Shown here: in pieces, positions 24,400 through 33,187 of the stretch | Layout: each line of letters begins with the position of its first letter | Numbering within the stretch: position 1 is the stretch's first letter | Assembly: GCA_028226535.1 (NCBI GenBank) | Contig: JAOJEG010000001.1 | Span: 62,001-126,000, forward strand | Source: Candidatus Pelagibacter sp. | GTDB lineage: Bacteria > Pseudomonadota > Alphaproteobacteria > Pelagibacterales > Pelagibacteraceae | DNA length: 64,000 nt | Direction: 5' to 3' | Position numbers and translations under genes: made by a program | The notes under the pieces: model-generated | What the model was told of the DNA's origin: nothing | The model's input: the letters and a program-made list of their open reading frames with translations, nothing else | Databases searched by the model: none

Positions 24400-26622
24400 T
24401 TAATTAACTAAAGGTTTGCCTGTTGCAAGTGTGTGTTTAATTCTATCTTGGGTTTCTTTAGTTTCTATTAACCGCATAAAAGCATCTAATTCTAGTTTGA
24501 ATAAATCATCTTCTGATAACGTTTTATCGATTGTAGTGTCGCCACCGCTTAATACATGGGCTAATTCTTGAGCCACTTTTAAACCATGATCTAAAATAAC
24601 TTTGTCATTATATAATTTATCTAAAATCTTATTCATTTCAGGAATTACAGCTTTCCCAGGAAGGTTAAATTCTGTCTCTAATGGAGCCATGAAATTTTTA
24701 TTTTCATTTAGAATTCCTTTTGAAACCTCGAGTAGGCTATTTCTATTCATAATTTTTTTATCTTCGGGTTTTAAATATTTCATGGGTTCTGCTTCAACAG
24801 GTGAAGTCGCAGTTTTTCCATAACCGATAATATCAAACACTTTAAGAGGTGCATAATGAGGGTCATTTCTAGCTTCATCTGTATCAAGCCATCTAGCCAA
24901 CATTTCTTTACATCCCCCTCCAGCTGGAATTAAACCAACAATAGTTTCTACCAGACCAACAACAATATTTGTATGTGAAGCCACAAAATTACTTTGAACC
25001 ATTACTTCGAAACCCCCACCTAGAGTTAAGCCAGATGGAGCTGAGATTACTGGATGCTGAGAATATTTTAGATGCTTACATGTTTCTTGAAAATATTTAA
25101 TAAATTTTTCAATCGATTTGAAATCACCTTTGTTAGCAAAATCCATGGTGTAGGTTAAATTTACTCCAGCAGAAAATTGCATACTCTCGTTAATTATAAT
25201 TAAAGGTTTATCAGTTGCTTTTTTAAGAGCATCCATTGAATCATAATCAAGTGCGTTAGCTTTTGTGGTAAATTCAACTATATTGTAATCATTAAAACGA
25301 TAAACTTGAGCTGAGTCGTTTCCGTCAACACTAATAGCTTTTTTCTTAACCTTTCCTAATGTTTCAATTTCAGTATATTTTTGTCTAGAGCCATAGAAAT
25401 CTTGGTTTTTACTTTTAGATAAATTTTCTAAGAACTCATTTCCATCAAATTCATCAATTTTATTAAAAAAGTTTTCAACACCAATTTCTTCTAACATTTC
25501 AAACGGACCTTTTGCCCAGTTAAAACCTAATCTCATCGCTTCATCTATATCGTTAAAATCTTTAGTAATTCCTGGCACTAAAGATGATGAATACTTTATA
25601 ATTTTTGAGATGACAGACCAGCCATACTCACCAAATTTATCTTCTCTTGCTATTAAAGATTTAAGATCCACTTTATCTGAACTAATATTAATTTTTTGAC
25701 TTATAGAATACTCACCAGTTTCAAGATTAATTGCTTCCATTACCTTGGTTGCACTAGTTTTATTCATTCGGTAAAAACCCCCCTTACCTTTTCGTCCTGT
25801 ATAACCTGTCTCAATTAATCTTTTAACTAAAGGAATTTCTTTAGCAACTTCTTGGAAAGGATCATTTTCTGATAATTCTTTAATAAAACTTTTAAGAACA
25901 TCAGCCATTAAATCAATTCCGATTAAATCATAAAGGCCAAAAACTCCAGTTTTTGGAATACCCATTGGTCTTCCAAATATTGCATCCGCTTCTTCTATGC
26001 TTAATTTCATTTTAAAAGCTTCAGTCATTGCAACTTGCATCGCAAAAACACCTATTCTGTTACCTAGAAATCCTGGAGTATCATTACAAATTATAGCTCC
26101 TTTTCCCAATTCTATTTCACAAAACTTTTTAAGAGAATTGATTTTATCTAAATTATTATTCTCATTTTTAACAATCTCTAATAACCCCATGTATCGGACA
26201 GGATTAAAAAAGTGAGTAATACAAAAATCTTTTTTTTCTTCCGAATTTAATTTTTCAGATAAAACTTTAATAGGGATAGATGATGTATTGGATGAAACAA
26301 TTGCTCCTTCTTTTCTATTTTTGAAAATTTTTTCGTAAATATTGTGTTTGATATCAATTCTCTCAACTACTGCTTCAACCACCCAATCTGCTTCTTTTAC
26401 CACATCAAAATTATCTTCGATATTGCCTACTTGGATATTATTAATTTGTGATTTATCTAATAATAGAGGGGGTTTTGATTTAAATATTCTGTCTCTAGCT
26501 TTTTCAGAAATTTCCGTTGTTAAATCTAATAAAGTTACAGGAACATTTGCATTACATAAATGAGCAGCTATTCCACTTCCCATAGTTCCAGATCCTATAA
26601 CAACGACTTTTTTAATTTCCAT
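24400..26622 (-). CDS. 3-hydroxyacyl-CoA dehydrogenase / enoyl-CoA hydratase fusion (FadN-type)
   Basis: This 740-residue bifunctional beta-oxidation enzyme has the NAD-binding Rossmann fold first (VVVIGSGTMGSGIAAHLC, residues 5-22; THFFNPVRYMGLLEIV around 140) and an enoyl-CoA hydratase/crotonase domain second (SAPSGLTLGGGFEVMV, VGLIPAGGGCKEMLARWL). This is the reverse of E. coli FadB/FadJ and matches the FadN-type order. It would hydrate trans-2-enoyl-CoA and oxidise the 3-hydroxyacyl-CoA. No thiolase or acyl-CoA dehydrogenase lies beside it in this window. It follows the PotC-like permease by 43 bases on the same strand. Confidence 0.9.
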   Translation of the reverse strand: MEIKKVVVIGSGTMGSGIAAHLCNANVPVTLLDLTTEISEKARDRIFKSKPPLLLDKSQINNIQVGNIEDNFDVVKEADWVVEAVVERIDIKHNIYEKIFKNRKEGAIVSSNTSSIPIKVLSEKLNSEEKKDFCITHFFNPVRYMGLLEIVKNENNNLDKINSLKKFCEIELGKGAIICNDTPGFLGNRIGVFAMQVAMTEAFKMKLSIEEADAIFGRPMGIPKTGVFGLYDLIGIDLMADVLKSFIKELSENDPFQEVAKEIPLVKRLIETGYTGRKGKGGFYRMNKTSATKVMEAINLETGEYSISQKINISSDKVDLKSLIAREDKFGEYGWSVISKIIKYSSSLVPGITKDFNDIDEAMRLGFNWAKGPFEMLEEIGVENFFNKIDEFDGNEFLENLSKSKNQDFYGSRQKYTEIETLGKVKKKAISVDGNDSAQVYRFNDYNIVEFTTKANALDYDSMDALKKATDKPLIIINESMQFSAGVNLTYTMDFANKGDFKSIEKFIKYFQETCKHLKYSQHPVISAPSGLTLGGGFEVMVQSNFVASHTNIVVGLVETIVGLIPAGGGCKEMLARWLDTDEARNDPHYAPLKVFDIIGYGKTATSPVEAEPMKYLKPEDKKIMNRNSLLEVSKGILNENKNFMAPLETEFNLPGKAVIPEMNKILDKLYNDKVILDHGLKVAQELAHVLSGGDTTIDKTLSEDDLFKLELDAFMRLIETKETQDRIKHTLATGKPLVN

Positions 26623-26665
26623 AGGTTAAGATTTTATATTGAAAAATTATAATGAAGTAAATTAA

Positions 26666-27520
26666 TTATCTATTAATTCCTCTTAGTCTCTCAGATCTTC
26701 TTCTTAATAATTCTGCAGTCACTAATATTAAAGTAGACATAACAATCAAACATGTGGCAACTGCCATAATAGTTGGGCTTAACTGCTCTCTTAGTCCAAC
26801 CCACATTTGAATTGGAATAGTGGTATTTTCTAATCCTGCAAGGAATAATACAACCACAACTTCATCAAATGATGTAACAAAAGCAAATAAACCTCCAGAA
26901 ATTACACCAGGCATGATCAATGGTAATGTTATTTTCATAAATGTGTTTACAGGATTACTGCCTAAACTTGCGGCAGCACGTGTTACGCTATGGTCAAAGC
27001 CTGATAATGTTGCGGTAACTGTAATTACTACAAATGGAGTTCCTAAAATTATATGAGATAATACTATTCCTGTGTGAGTGGCGGCTAAACCAACTTTTGC
27101 CATGAAGAAAAAAATTGCTGTACCAGATATAATCAAAGGTACAATCATTGGTGAAATTAATAACGCCATAAAAGCTGCTTTGTATGGCATATGTCTGCTA
27201 CTTAAACCTAAAGCTGCAACCGTTCCAAGAATTGTAGAACCAATTGTTGCAAAGAAAGCAATAATTAAACTATTTTTTGTAGCAAGACCCCATGGATTTT
27301 TTGTCCCATAAATCATATCTTCATACCATCTCAATGAGAAACCTTCAGGATCAAGTGCTAACATTTTTTCTGAAAAGTGGATGTATTGTTCTGCATTAAA
27401 TGAAAGTGGCAAGATTACAAACAAAGGAGCTATCAAAAAGAAGAATACTAAACCACAAAAAGTTAAATATGTGTAATGCCAAATTCTATAGTTTAAAGGT
27501 GTATGATTTGGTAATGCCAT
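26666..27520 (-). CDS. potC: ABC transporter permease, PotC-like
   Basis: This 284-residue inner-membrane permease has six hydrophobic segments and the cytoplasmic EAA-type loop that contacts the ATPase (VTRAAASLGSNPVNTFMKITLP). It is the second permease of a polyamine/opine/amine class importer whose other parts are at 27523-28770 (PotB-like), 28840-29967 (binding protein) and 30087-31172 (PotA-like ATPase). It starts two bases after the PotB-like gene. The substrate cannot be read from the permease; the family is annotated for spermidine/putrescine but includes other substrates. Confidence 0.9.
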   Translation of the reverse strand: MALPNHTPLNYRIWHYTYLTFCGLVFFFLIAPLFVILPLSFNAEQYIHFSEKMLALDPEGFSLRWYEDMIYGTKNPWGLATKNSLIIAFFATIGSTILGTVAALGLSSRHMPYKAAFMALLISPMIVPLIISGTAIFFFMAKVGLAATHTGIVLSHIILGTPFVVITVTATLSGFDHSVTRAAASLGSNPVNTFMKITLPLIMPGVISGGLFAFVTSFDEVVVVLFLAGLENTTIPIQMWVGLREQLSPTIMAVATCLIVMSTLILVTAELLRRRSERLRGINR

Positions 27521-27522
27521 AA

Positions 27523-28770
27523 TTATCCTAATTTAATATTATCTATACCCACTAATTTATTATAAACCCAATATATAGCCAACACTCCTACTAGAAGCAT
27601 TGTTCCAAGTGCTGAAGCAAAAGCCCAGTCTAGTGAGCTCTTCATGTGATACGCTATATTATTACTAATTAAAGATCCACTTGCTCCACCTACTAATGCT
27701 GGAGTAATGTAATAACCAATTGCTAAAATAAATACTAGTAAACTTCCTGCACCAATTCCCGGTATTGTTAAAGGGAAATAAATTTTAACAAATGAGACTA
27801 ATGGAGTTCCTCCTAATGATTTTCCAGCTCTCATTAAACTTGGAGAGATAGTTTTCATCACACTGTAAAGCGGTAGAACCATAAAAGGCAATAGTATTTG
27901 TGTCATGGCAACAAAGGTACCAATTACATTATACATTAATTCAGGCCTATTATCATCTGCAGCCCAACCTAGCCAAACAATAAAATCATTAATAGGTCCC
28001 TGTTGTTGAAGTAATACCATCCAACTTGATGTCCTAACTAACAATGATGTCCAAAAAGGAAGTAGTACACAAATCATCAGTAAGTTACTGTACTTCATTG
28101 GTAATGTTGCTAATAAATGTGCTATTGGATAGGCAAGAATAAAACAGAAAATTGTAACCCAAAAAGCTACATTTATAGTTCTGAGCCACAGAGTTTTATA
28201 AATTCGTCTATCTTCTTCTTGTTGAATAATATTTCTATTTTCATCAAATTTTAAATCTACTCCTTTTAAATATTTAGCATAAGACCAGCTTGGAGCTGTA
28301 TTTTTTAAAGCAACTAAATATTCAGGTTGACCCCATCTTTTATGAATTTTAATAAACTGTTCTCTATAATTGCCCTCTTCAAGTTTATCTAACTTTCTAA
28401 CTGTCTTTTTTATTAAGCTACTAAAACCTGATTTTTCATAATTTAATCTTGCTATAATTTTTCCAAAGGTTTTATTCTTTTTTAATAAACTTAAATCTTC
28501 ATAAAGACCTTTGTAAACAGGCTCATCTGGTAAATCTTTTCCATCCCATTTTTCCATTGCAACAAATGTTTTGGGCAGCATTTTTGTGATCATTCGATCA
28601 TCGACACTTCTAAACAACATGTCTCCAATTGGAAATATGTAGATAATTAAAATAAATAAAAATAATGGAGCAACAAGTAATACAGCTTTTAATTTATTTT
28701 TACGCTCAGCTTTTTTAAGACTCTCCTCTAAAGGTATTCCGTCAGATGATAAAATTTTTTCTGTGCTCAT
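27523..28770 (-). CDS. potB: ABC transporter permease, PotB-like, with long N-terminal loop
   Basis: This 415-residue permease partners the PotC-like protein. After a first transmembrane helix (about residues 30-52) there is a hydrophilic insertion of roughly 140 residues, rich in Lys and Trp, before the second helix at about residue 200. The usual six-helix permease with its EAA loop (SPSLMRAGKSLGGTPLVSF) follows. Ordinary PotB is about 285 residues, so the insertion, predicted to face the periplasm, accounts for the extra length. The gene starts 69 bases after the binding-protein gene, downstream of a terminator-like hairpin. Confidence 0.88.
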   Translation of the reverse strand: MSTEKILSSDGIPLEESLKKAERKNKLKAVLLVAPLFLFILIIYIFPIGDMLFRSVDDRMITKMLPKTFVAMEKWDGKDLPDEPVYKGLYEDLSLLKKNKTFGKIIARLNYEKSGFSSLIKKTVRKLDKLEEGNYREQFIKIHKRWGQPEYLVALKNTAPSWSYAKYLKGVDLKFDENRNIIQQEEDRRIYKTLWLRTINVAFWVTIFCFILAYPIAHLLATLPMKYSNLLMICVLLPFWTSLLVRTSSWMVLLQQQGPINDFIVWLGWAADDNRPELMYNVIGTFVAMTQILLPFMVLPLYSVMKTISPSLMRAGKSLGGTPLVSFVKIYFPLTIPGIGAGSLLVFILAIGYYITPALVGGASGSLISNNIAYHMKSSLDWAFASALGTMLLVGVLAIYWVYNKLVGIDNIKLG

Positions 28771-28773
28771 AAT

Positions 28774-28801
28774 AAAAAAGGGCAGTTATAAATAACTGCC
28801 C
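28774..28801 (-). terminator. Terminator/attenuator between the binding-protein and permease genes
   Basis: A perfect 9-bp stem, GGGCAGTTA (28780-28788) with TAACTGCCC (28793-28801) around a four-base loop, is followed on the minus strand by six T (28779-28774). It follows the binding-protein gene and precedes PotB, so it probably limits readthrough into the permeases. Confidence 0.88.
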
Positions 28802-28839
28802 TTTCAATATAGTATAAAAAACTATTCTATAAAACTAAA

Positions 28840-29967
28840 TTATAGACCAGCTTTCATTGCTTCCCATTTCTCATTTATCTCGTCCTGGTTATCTGCCCAG
28901 AAGTCAGGATTCATAAGAATGTGGCTTTTTAAGTTGCTAGGAGCTGTTGGCATATGTGGTACCATGTTCGTTTTACCATCTTTAAACCAAGGTTCTCCGG
29001 CTTCCATAATAGCGATTGAAGATTTTCTCCAAGGTGCGTAAGCTATATACTTAGCACTTCCTGCTAACATTTCAGTACTTGTCATTTCTCTAAGTACTTT
29101 CATAGCAGAACCATCAGCATATCCTGGACCATCTTTAACTAATGCAAAGTATTCATAGTCAAGAATTTGTGCATCCCAAACTTGTACAAGTGGAGTTCCT
29201 TCCATCTGCGCGTTAAAGAATCTACCATTCCAACCAGTAGCCATTACTACTTCACCGTTAGCTAATAGTTCTGGTGGTTGAGCTCCAGCATTCCAGAATA
29301 CACATCCGCCATTTGGATCTGTACACAATGCTTTGATTTTATTCATAGCTCTGTCAATACCAGCACCTTCTAGTTTTCTGTAAAGTAAATCTCCACCAGC
29401 TTGTGCTCCACTAGCTTTTACTCCATCAGCAACTAATGCGATCTCTAGGTTAGACATAGCACCTTTGTAGATTGCTCTTTTACCTGGAAACTTTTTAGTG
29501 TCATAAAAGTCTTTGATAGAAGTTGGTTTTTTATCACCAATTGTTGCATCATTGTAAGCAAAGTTCCAAGAGTACAGAATGTTTCCAACTGCACATTTAG
29601 AAGGCATGCTTGTAAAGAAGTCTTGACTTGCAGGTGTACCATCTGGAGCAGGTGCAAAGTCTTTATCAAAATCAAATTCATGGAAGATACCTTCGTCACA
29701 TCCAATGATTGTATCTTTTGCATACACATCAATGATATCCCAAGTTATTTTTCCAGCTTCTTTTTGAGCTTTAATTTCTGATAATCCACCAGTGTAGTCT
29801 ACCCAGTTTACAGGTATTCCAAGTTTCGCTGCTGTAGGATCACCGTAGCCCAATTTTTGTGATTCTGTGTAAGCTCCACCCCAAGACACTACAGTTACTG
29901 CGAATGCTGAAGTTGTTACAGAAAGTACAAAAGAAAGAGCAAGTAATAGTTTACTTAATTTTTTCAT
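28840..29967 (-). CDS. potD: Periplasmic solute-binding protein, PotD-like
   Basis: This 375-residue protein has a typical Sec signal peptide (KKLSKLLLALSFVLSVTTSAFA, cleavage after about residue 23) and a family-1/PotD-type binding-protein body (TVVSWGGAYTESQKL, VYAKDTIIGCDEGIFHEF, GEVVMATGWNGRFFNAQM). It captures the substrate for the adjacent PotBC permeases and PotA ATPase. Several tryptophans and acidic residues in the predicted cleft would suit a cationic ligand such as a polyamine, but this is only suggestive. It is expressed from its own upstream region and ends before a terminator. The symbol is family-level. Confidence 0.85.
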   Translation of the reverse strand: MKKLSKLLLALSFVLSVTTSAFAVTVVSWGGAYTESQKLGYGDPTAAKLGIPVNWVDYTGGLSEIKAQKEAGKITWDIIDVYAKDTIIGCDEGIFHEFDFDKDFAPAPDGTPASQDFFTSMPSKCAVGNILYSWNFAYNDATIGDKKPTSIKDFYDTKKFPGKRAIYKGAMSNLEIALVADGVKASGAQAGGDLLYRKLEGAGIDRAMNKIKALCTDPNGGCVFWNAGAQPPELLANGEVVMATGWNGRFFNAQMEGTPLVQVWDAQILDYEYFALVKDGPGYADGSAMKVLREMTSTEMLAGSAKYIAYAPWRKSSIAIMEAGEPWFKDGKTNMVPHMPTAPSNLKSHILMNPDFWADNQDEINEKWEAMKAGL

Positions 29968-29981
29968 TTATTCTCCTATTT

Positions 29982-29993
29982 AACGTTAACGTT
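29982..29993. promoter_or_regulatory. Perfect 12-bp palindrome in the leader of the binding-protein gene
   Basis: AACGTTAACGTT at 29982-29993 is a perfect palindrome about 15 bases upstream of the binding-protein start codon. It could be an operator for a repressor or a translational element. Only the symmetry is seen; no regulator gene is adjacent. Confidence 0.4.
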
Positions 29994-30006
29994 TTTATAA
30001 AGTAAA

Positions 30007-30036
30007 AGTACAACAAAATTGTTCACTTAAGTCAAC
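30007..30036 (-). promoter_or_regulatory. Candidate promoter and near-palindromic operator of the PotD-like gene
   Basis: On the minus strand TTGACT (30035-30030) and TGTACT (30012-30007) are 17 bases apart. The first hexamer lies inside a 16-bp near-perfect palindrome centred on CTTAAG (30021-30036, one mismatched pair). A protein bound there would cover the -35 region. Confidence 0.4.
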
Positions 30037-30086
30037 AGGTCAATTTAACATTGATTCAATTGAGATTTTTAAATTGTGGATATTTA

Positions 30087-31172
30087 TTATTTTGGATCTA
30101 ATGCACGACAGTCAATACTGTTCCAGCCGATATTAATTTCGCTACCCTCTTTAATATCCATTCTATTTGAACTATTTGGCACTTTAAGAATAAAATCTTT
30201 ATTACCCAATAAATCTACTCTTAATCGAGTATGATCTCCGTGGTAGATTACTTCTTCAATTTTGCCTTTATGATTATTATCCATTTTAGCTTCTGGATTA
30301 ATCAATGCTCTCTCGGGTCTAAGTGATACCGTAGTTTTTTCTCCTTTTGCTTTTGCAACAATTGGGTTTGCTAAAATTTCTGTGCCTGAATTTAATTTAA
30401 CTTTACATTTATCACCTGAAACATCGGATACTTCACCTGCAAAAGTATTATTCTCTCCAATAAATTCTGCAACAAATGAATTAACCGGTTTTTCATATAA
30501 TTCATCTGGACTAGAAAGTTGTTGAACTTTTCCATCATTGAAAACTGCAATTCTATTAGACATGGTTAAAGCTTCAGTTTGATCATGTGTTACATAAACA
30601 ACTGTTACACCAATACTTTCATGAATATGTTTAATTTCATATTGCATACTCTCTCTTAAATTTTTATCTAACGCACCTAATGGTTCATCCATTAAAACTA
30701 GTTGTGGATCAAATACTAATGATCTTGCAACAGCAACTCTTTGCTGTTGTCCACCAGATAACTGCATCGGCATTCTAGCTTCAAATCCTTGAAGGGATAC
30801 CATTGATAATGCTTTATCAACTTTTTTATCTGCTTCATCTTTTGGAATTTTTCTAACTCTTAATGGAAACGCTAAGTTTTCATAAACAGTCATATGAGGA
30901 AACAAAGCATAATTTTGAAATACCATTCCAATTCCTCTTTTGTGAGGAGGAATGTCTGAGATTACTTTGTTGTCTAAATAAATTTGTCCATTAGTTGGAG
31001 TTTCAAATCCAGCTAACATCATTAGACATGTAGTTTTACCAGAACCAGAGGGTCCAAGCATTGTCACAAACTCACCTTCAGCAATATCTAAATTTAAACC
31101 TTTAACAACAAGTTGTTTACCATCATAACTTTTGTCAACATTTTCGAATCTTACAAAGTGATCGTTAGCCAT
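30087..31172 (-). CDS. potA: ABC transporter ATPase, PotA-like
   Basis: This 361-residue ATPase energises the importer encoded downstream. Walker A is GPSGSGKTT, the signature is LSGGQQQRVAVARSL, Walker B is LVLMDEPLGALD and the switch histidine is in VTHDQTEALT. The C-terminal TOBE-type regulatory domain (about residues 280-361) is present, as in PotA/UgpC proteins. It lies 39 bases after the M24 hydrolase gene on the same strand and 119 bases before the binding-protein gene, linking the transporter to the two enzymes upstream. The length is normal. Confidence 0.92.
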   Translation of the reverse strand: MANDHFVRFENVDKSYDGKQLVVKGLNLDIAEGEFVTMLGPSGSGKTTCLMMLAGFETPTNGQIYLDNKVISDIPPHKRGIGMVFQNYALFPHMTVYENLAFPLRVRKIPKDEADKKVDKALSMVSLQGFEARMPMQLSGGQQQRVAVARSLVFDPQLVLMDEPLGALDKNLRESMQYEIKHIHESIGVTVVYVTHDQTEALTMSNRIAVFNDGKVQQLSSPDELYEKPVNSFVAEFIGENNTFAGEVSDVSGDKCKVKLNSGTEILANPIVAKAKGEKTTVSLRPERALINPEAKMDNNHKGKIEEVIYHGDHTRLRVDLLGNKDFILKVPNSSNRMDIKEGSEINIGWNSIDCRALDPK

Positions 31173-31211
31173 ACTACTTTAAAACATTTGTTAGATTGAT
31201 AATCAAGTAAT

Positions 31212-32378
31212 TTATTTGATATATAATTCTTTGCTCATATTGCAAAACAATTCACTACCAGTCTCTGTAACTCTAATTGCTTCTGATGCCTCTACACCCC
31301 AATCACCAAATTGCATCACTGCAATCATATGAAAACAAACATTGGGTTCTAAAACAGTCATGTCTCCTTTATATATATTAAGAGTATGTTCACCCCAATC
31401 AGGTGGGTAGCCAATTCCAATTGAATAACCAGTTCTTGATTTTTTATCGATACCGTATTTATCTAATATTTTCCAAAAAGCTTGAGCAACATCATCTGCT
31501 GTATTTCCAGGTTTTATGGCGCTAATACCTGTTTCTAGAGCTTCTATAGTTTTTTTCATTGTATCAATTTTTAGTTGGTCAGGTTTACCTAATAATACTG
31601 TTCTAGCCATTGGTGCATGATATCTCTTATAAACACCAGATAATTCAATAATAGTTGCCTCTCCCTCGACGAATTTGTCTTGTGTTGCAGTTAAATGTGA
31701 TGCTGAAGTTCCTTTTCCAGTTGGTAATAAAGTTGCAATACTTGAATACTCACCACCAAATTCCTCCGTTCCATAAAATAATGCTTTTTGAATTTCTCCT
31801 ACTGCATCGCACTGTCTTACTCCTGGATTGATTACATCCATTGCAGTTTTCATTGCTTTTTGAGAAATTAATGCTGCAGATTTCATATATCCAATTTCAG
31901 CATCAGATTTTACTAATCTTGCCCAGTTAACAAGTCTATCACTATCTAAAATTGTAGCATTGGGAAGACCTTGTTTAATTTTTTCATGACAAAAAGCAGT
32001 GTAATAATGAGCATCCATTTCAACTCCAACAGATAACTTATCCCATTTTCTTTCTTTAATTATTTCAACTAAATAATCATAAGGATGTTTAGGCCACGTA
32101 TGAATATAATTTTCATCGTAAACAATAATGTTCTCATCTTTAAGATATGTTTTGATATAAGCACCTCCCGCATCTTGCGCTCTTACAAAGCATAGGGGCT
32201 CTTCTGCGTTCACATGAACAATTGCACATTGAGCATAATAAAATGACCAAGCATCATAGCCTGTCAAATAATTTAAATTATTTGTATCATGTGATATTAA
32301 TAGTTCGATGCCTTTTTCTTGCATCATCTTTTGAACTTTTTTTAATCTTCGCTGATATTCTTCTTTTGTAAAATCCAT
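31212..32378 (-). CDS. M24 family hydrolase, DoeA (ectoine hydrolase)/creatinase-like
   Basis: This 388-residue protein has the creatinase N-terminal domain (about 1-150, with NLNYLTGYDAWSFYY) and the M24 pita-bread domain (about 160-388). The usual five metal ligands are largely missing. The first-Asp region reads IIELSG, the second-Asp position falls in YHAPMART, and the first-Glu position lies in NVCFHMIA, while a histidine (WGEHTLNI) and a Glu near the end (EASEAIRV) remain. Loss of ligands is known for creatinase and DoeA-type enzymes, which open C-N bonds without metal. Its position beside an EutA-like gene supports an ectoine-hydrolase-like role, though Xaa-Pro dipeptidase names are often given to such proteins. 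Confidence 0.75.
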   Translation of the reverse strand: MDFTKEEYQRRLKKVQKMMQEKGIELLISHDTNNLNYLTGYDAWSFYYAQCAIVHVNAEEPLCFVRAQDAGGAYIKTYLKDENIIVYDENYIHTWPKHPYDYLVEIIKERKWDKLSVGVEMDAHYYTAFCHEKIKQGLPNATILDSDRLVNWARLVKSDAEIGYMKSAALISQKAMKTAMDVINPGVRQCDAVGEIQKALFYGTEEFGGEYSSIATLLPTGKGTSASHLTATQDKFVEGEATIIELSGVYKRYHAPMARTVLLGKPDQLKIDTMKKTIEALETGISAIKPGNTADDVAQAFWKILDKYGIDKKSRTGYSIGIGYPPDWGEHTLNIYKGDMTVLEPNVCFHMIAVMQFGDWGVEASEAIRVTETGSELFCNMSKELYIK

Positions 32379-32382
32379 GAAA

Positions 32383-33126
32383 TTAATTCTTAAATAATTT
32401 TCCGAAACCTTCTATTGAATTATTTTTGTTTATTTTTACAAGAGTATCCCAAATTAATGCCTGATTACTAGATAAAACTGTTGTATTTAATTTTTTTTCT
32501 AATTTGTCAATTATTGGCAGTACTGGTAAAGCAGTGCAAGAAACAAATAGTGCCTCTGCCCCATTTAAATCGACTTCAGATAGAACATTATATAAATAAT
32601 TCTGATCAACTTTTCCAATATCGTAATCAGCTTCTATATCAAAGTAATAGTTTGAAGTGATTTCAAAACCTTCTTCTTTAAAGTAGCCTAAAACTTCGTC
32701 GTTAAGTTTTTTGCTATAAGGTGTAAATAGACTTATTTTAGTTATATTCATTTTCTTTAAGGCTTTGATTGCAGCAGTACTAGGGGTTGTTACTTCTGCC
32801 ATAGGTTTTGCAGCTTTTACTTTTTTCTCAATAGACTCATATCCTGCAGCTATTGTTCCAGATGTACAACCATAGACAACACAATCAATATCTTGATCAG
32901 GCAATATATCTTTTGTTACCTCGGTAACCTTATTTGACATTTTAATCAAATTTTCTTTTGTCAGCGGATTATAGCATTCGATACGATTTACAAAGAAATC
33001 AACTTCTCTATCTTTAATTACGTTTATAAAATCTCTTTCAATCATGAAATCACTTGCAAGTGCAATAAGCCCAATTCTTGGATTTGATTTGGTAATGTAT
33101 TTAGGATCTATTTTTGTTGAATTCAT
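32383..33126 (-). CDS. Asp/Glu racemase superfamily protein, EutA / maleate isomerase-like
   Basis: This 247-residue protein belongs to the Asp/Glu racemase superfamily, with two active-site cysteines conserved: C87 in YGCTSGTIAAG and C197 in VSCTALPVLP. These motifs characterise maleate cis-trans isomerase, arylmalonate decarboxylase and the ectoine-utilisation protein EutA. It is first in the minus-strand unit with the M24 hydrolase (four bases between them) and the ABC importer. In rhizobia eutA lies beside the ectoine hydrolase eutD, the same pairing. The reaction is not known. The divergent EamA transporter starts 61 bases away. Confidence 0.75.
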   Translation of the reverse strand: MNSTKIDPKYITKSNPRIGLIALASDFMIERDFINVIKDREVDFFVNRIECYNPLTKENLIKMSNKVTEVTKDILPDQDIDCVVYGCTSGTIAAGYESIEKKVKAAKPMAEVTTPSTAAIKALKKMNITKISLFTPYSKKLNDEVLGYFKEEGFEITSNYYFDIEADYDIGKVDQNYLYNVLSEVDLNGAEALFVSCTALPVLPIIDKLEKKLNTTVLSSNQALIWDTLVKINKNNSIEGFGKLFKN

Positions 33127-33187
33127 ATTTTAAAAAGGTGAATATATCATAAGTTGTTTAATAATCATTAGTATTAAAAATAGCGAA

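Noticed and set aside
31212..32378. Xaa-Pro dipeptidase assignment for the M24 protein
   Set aside because: The canonical metal ligands are mostly replaced, which does not fit a metal-dependent peptidase.
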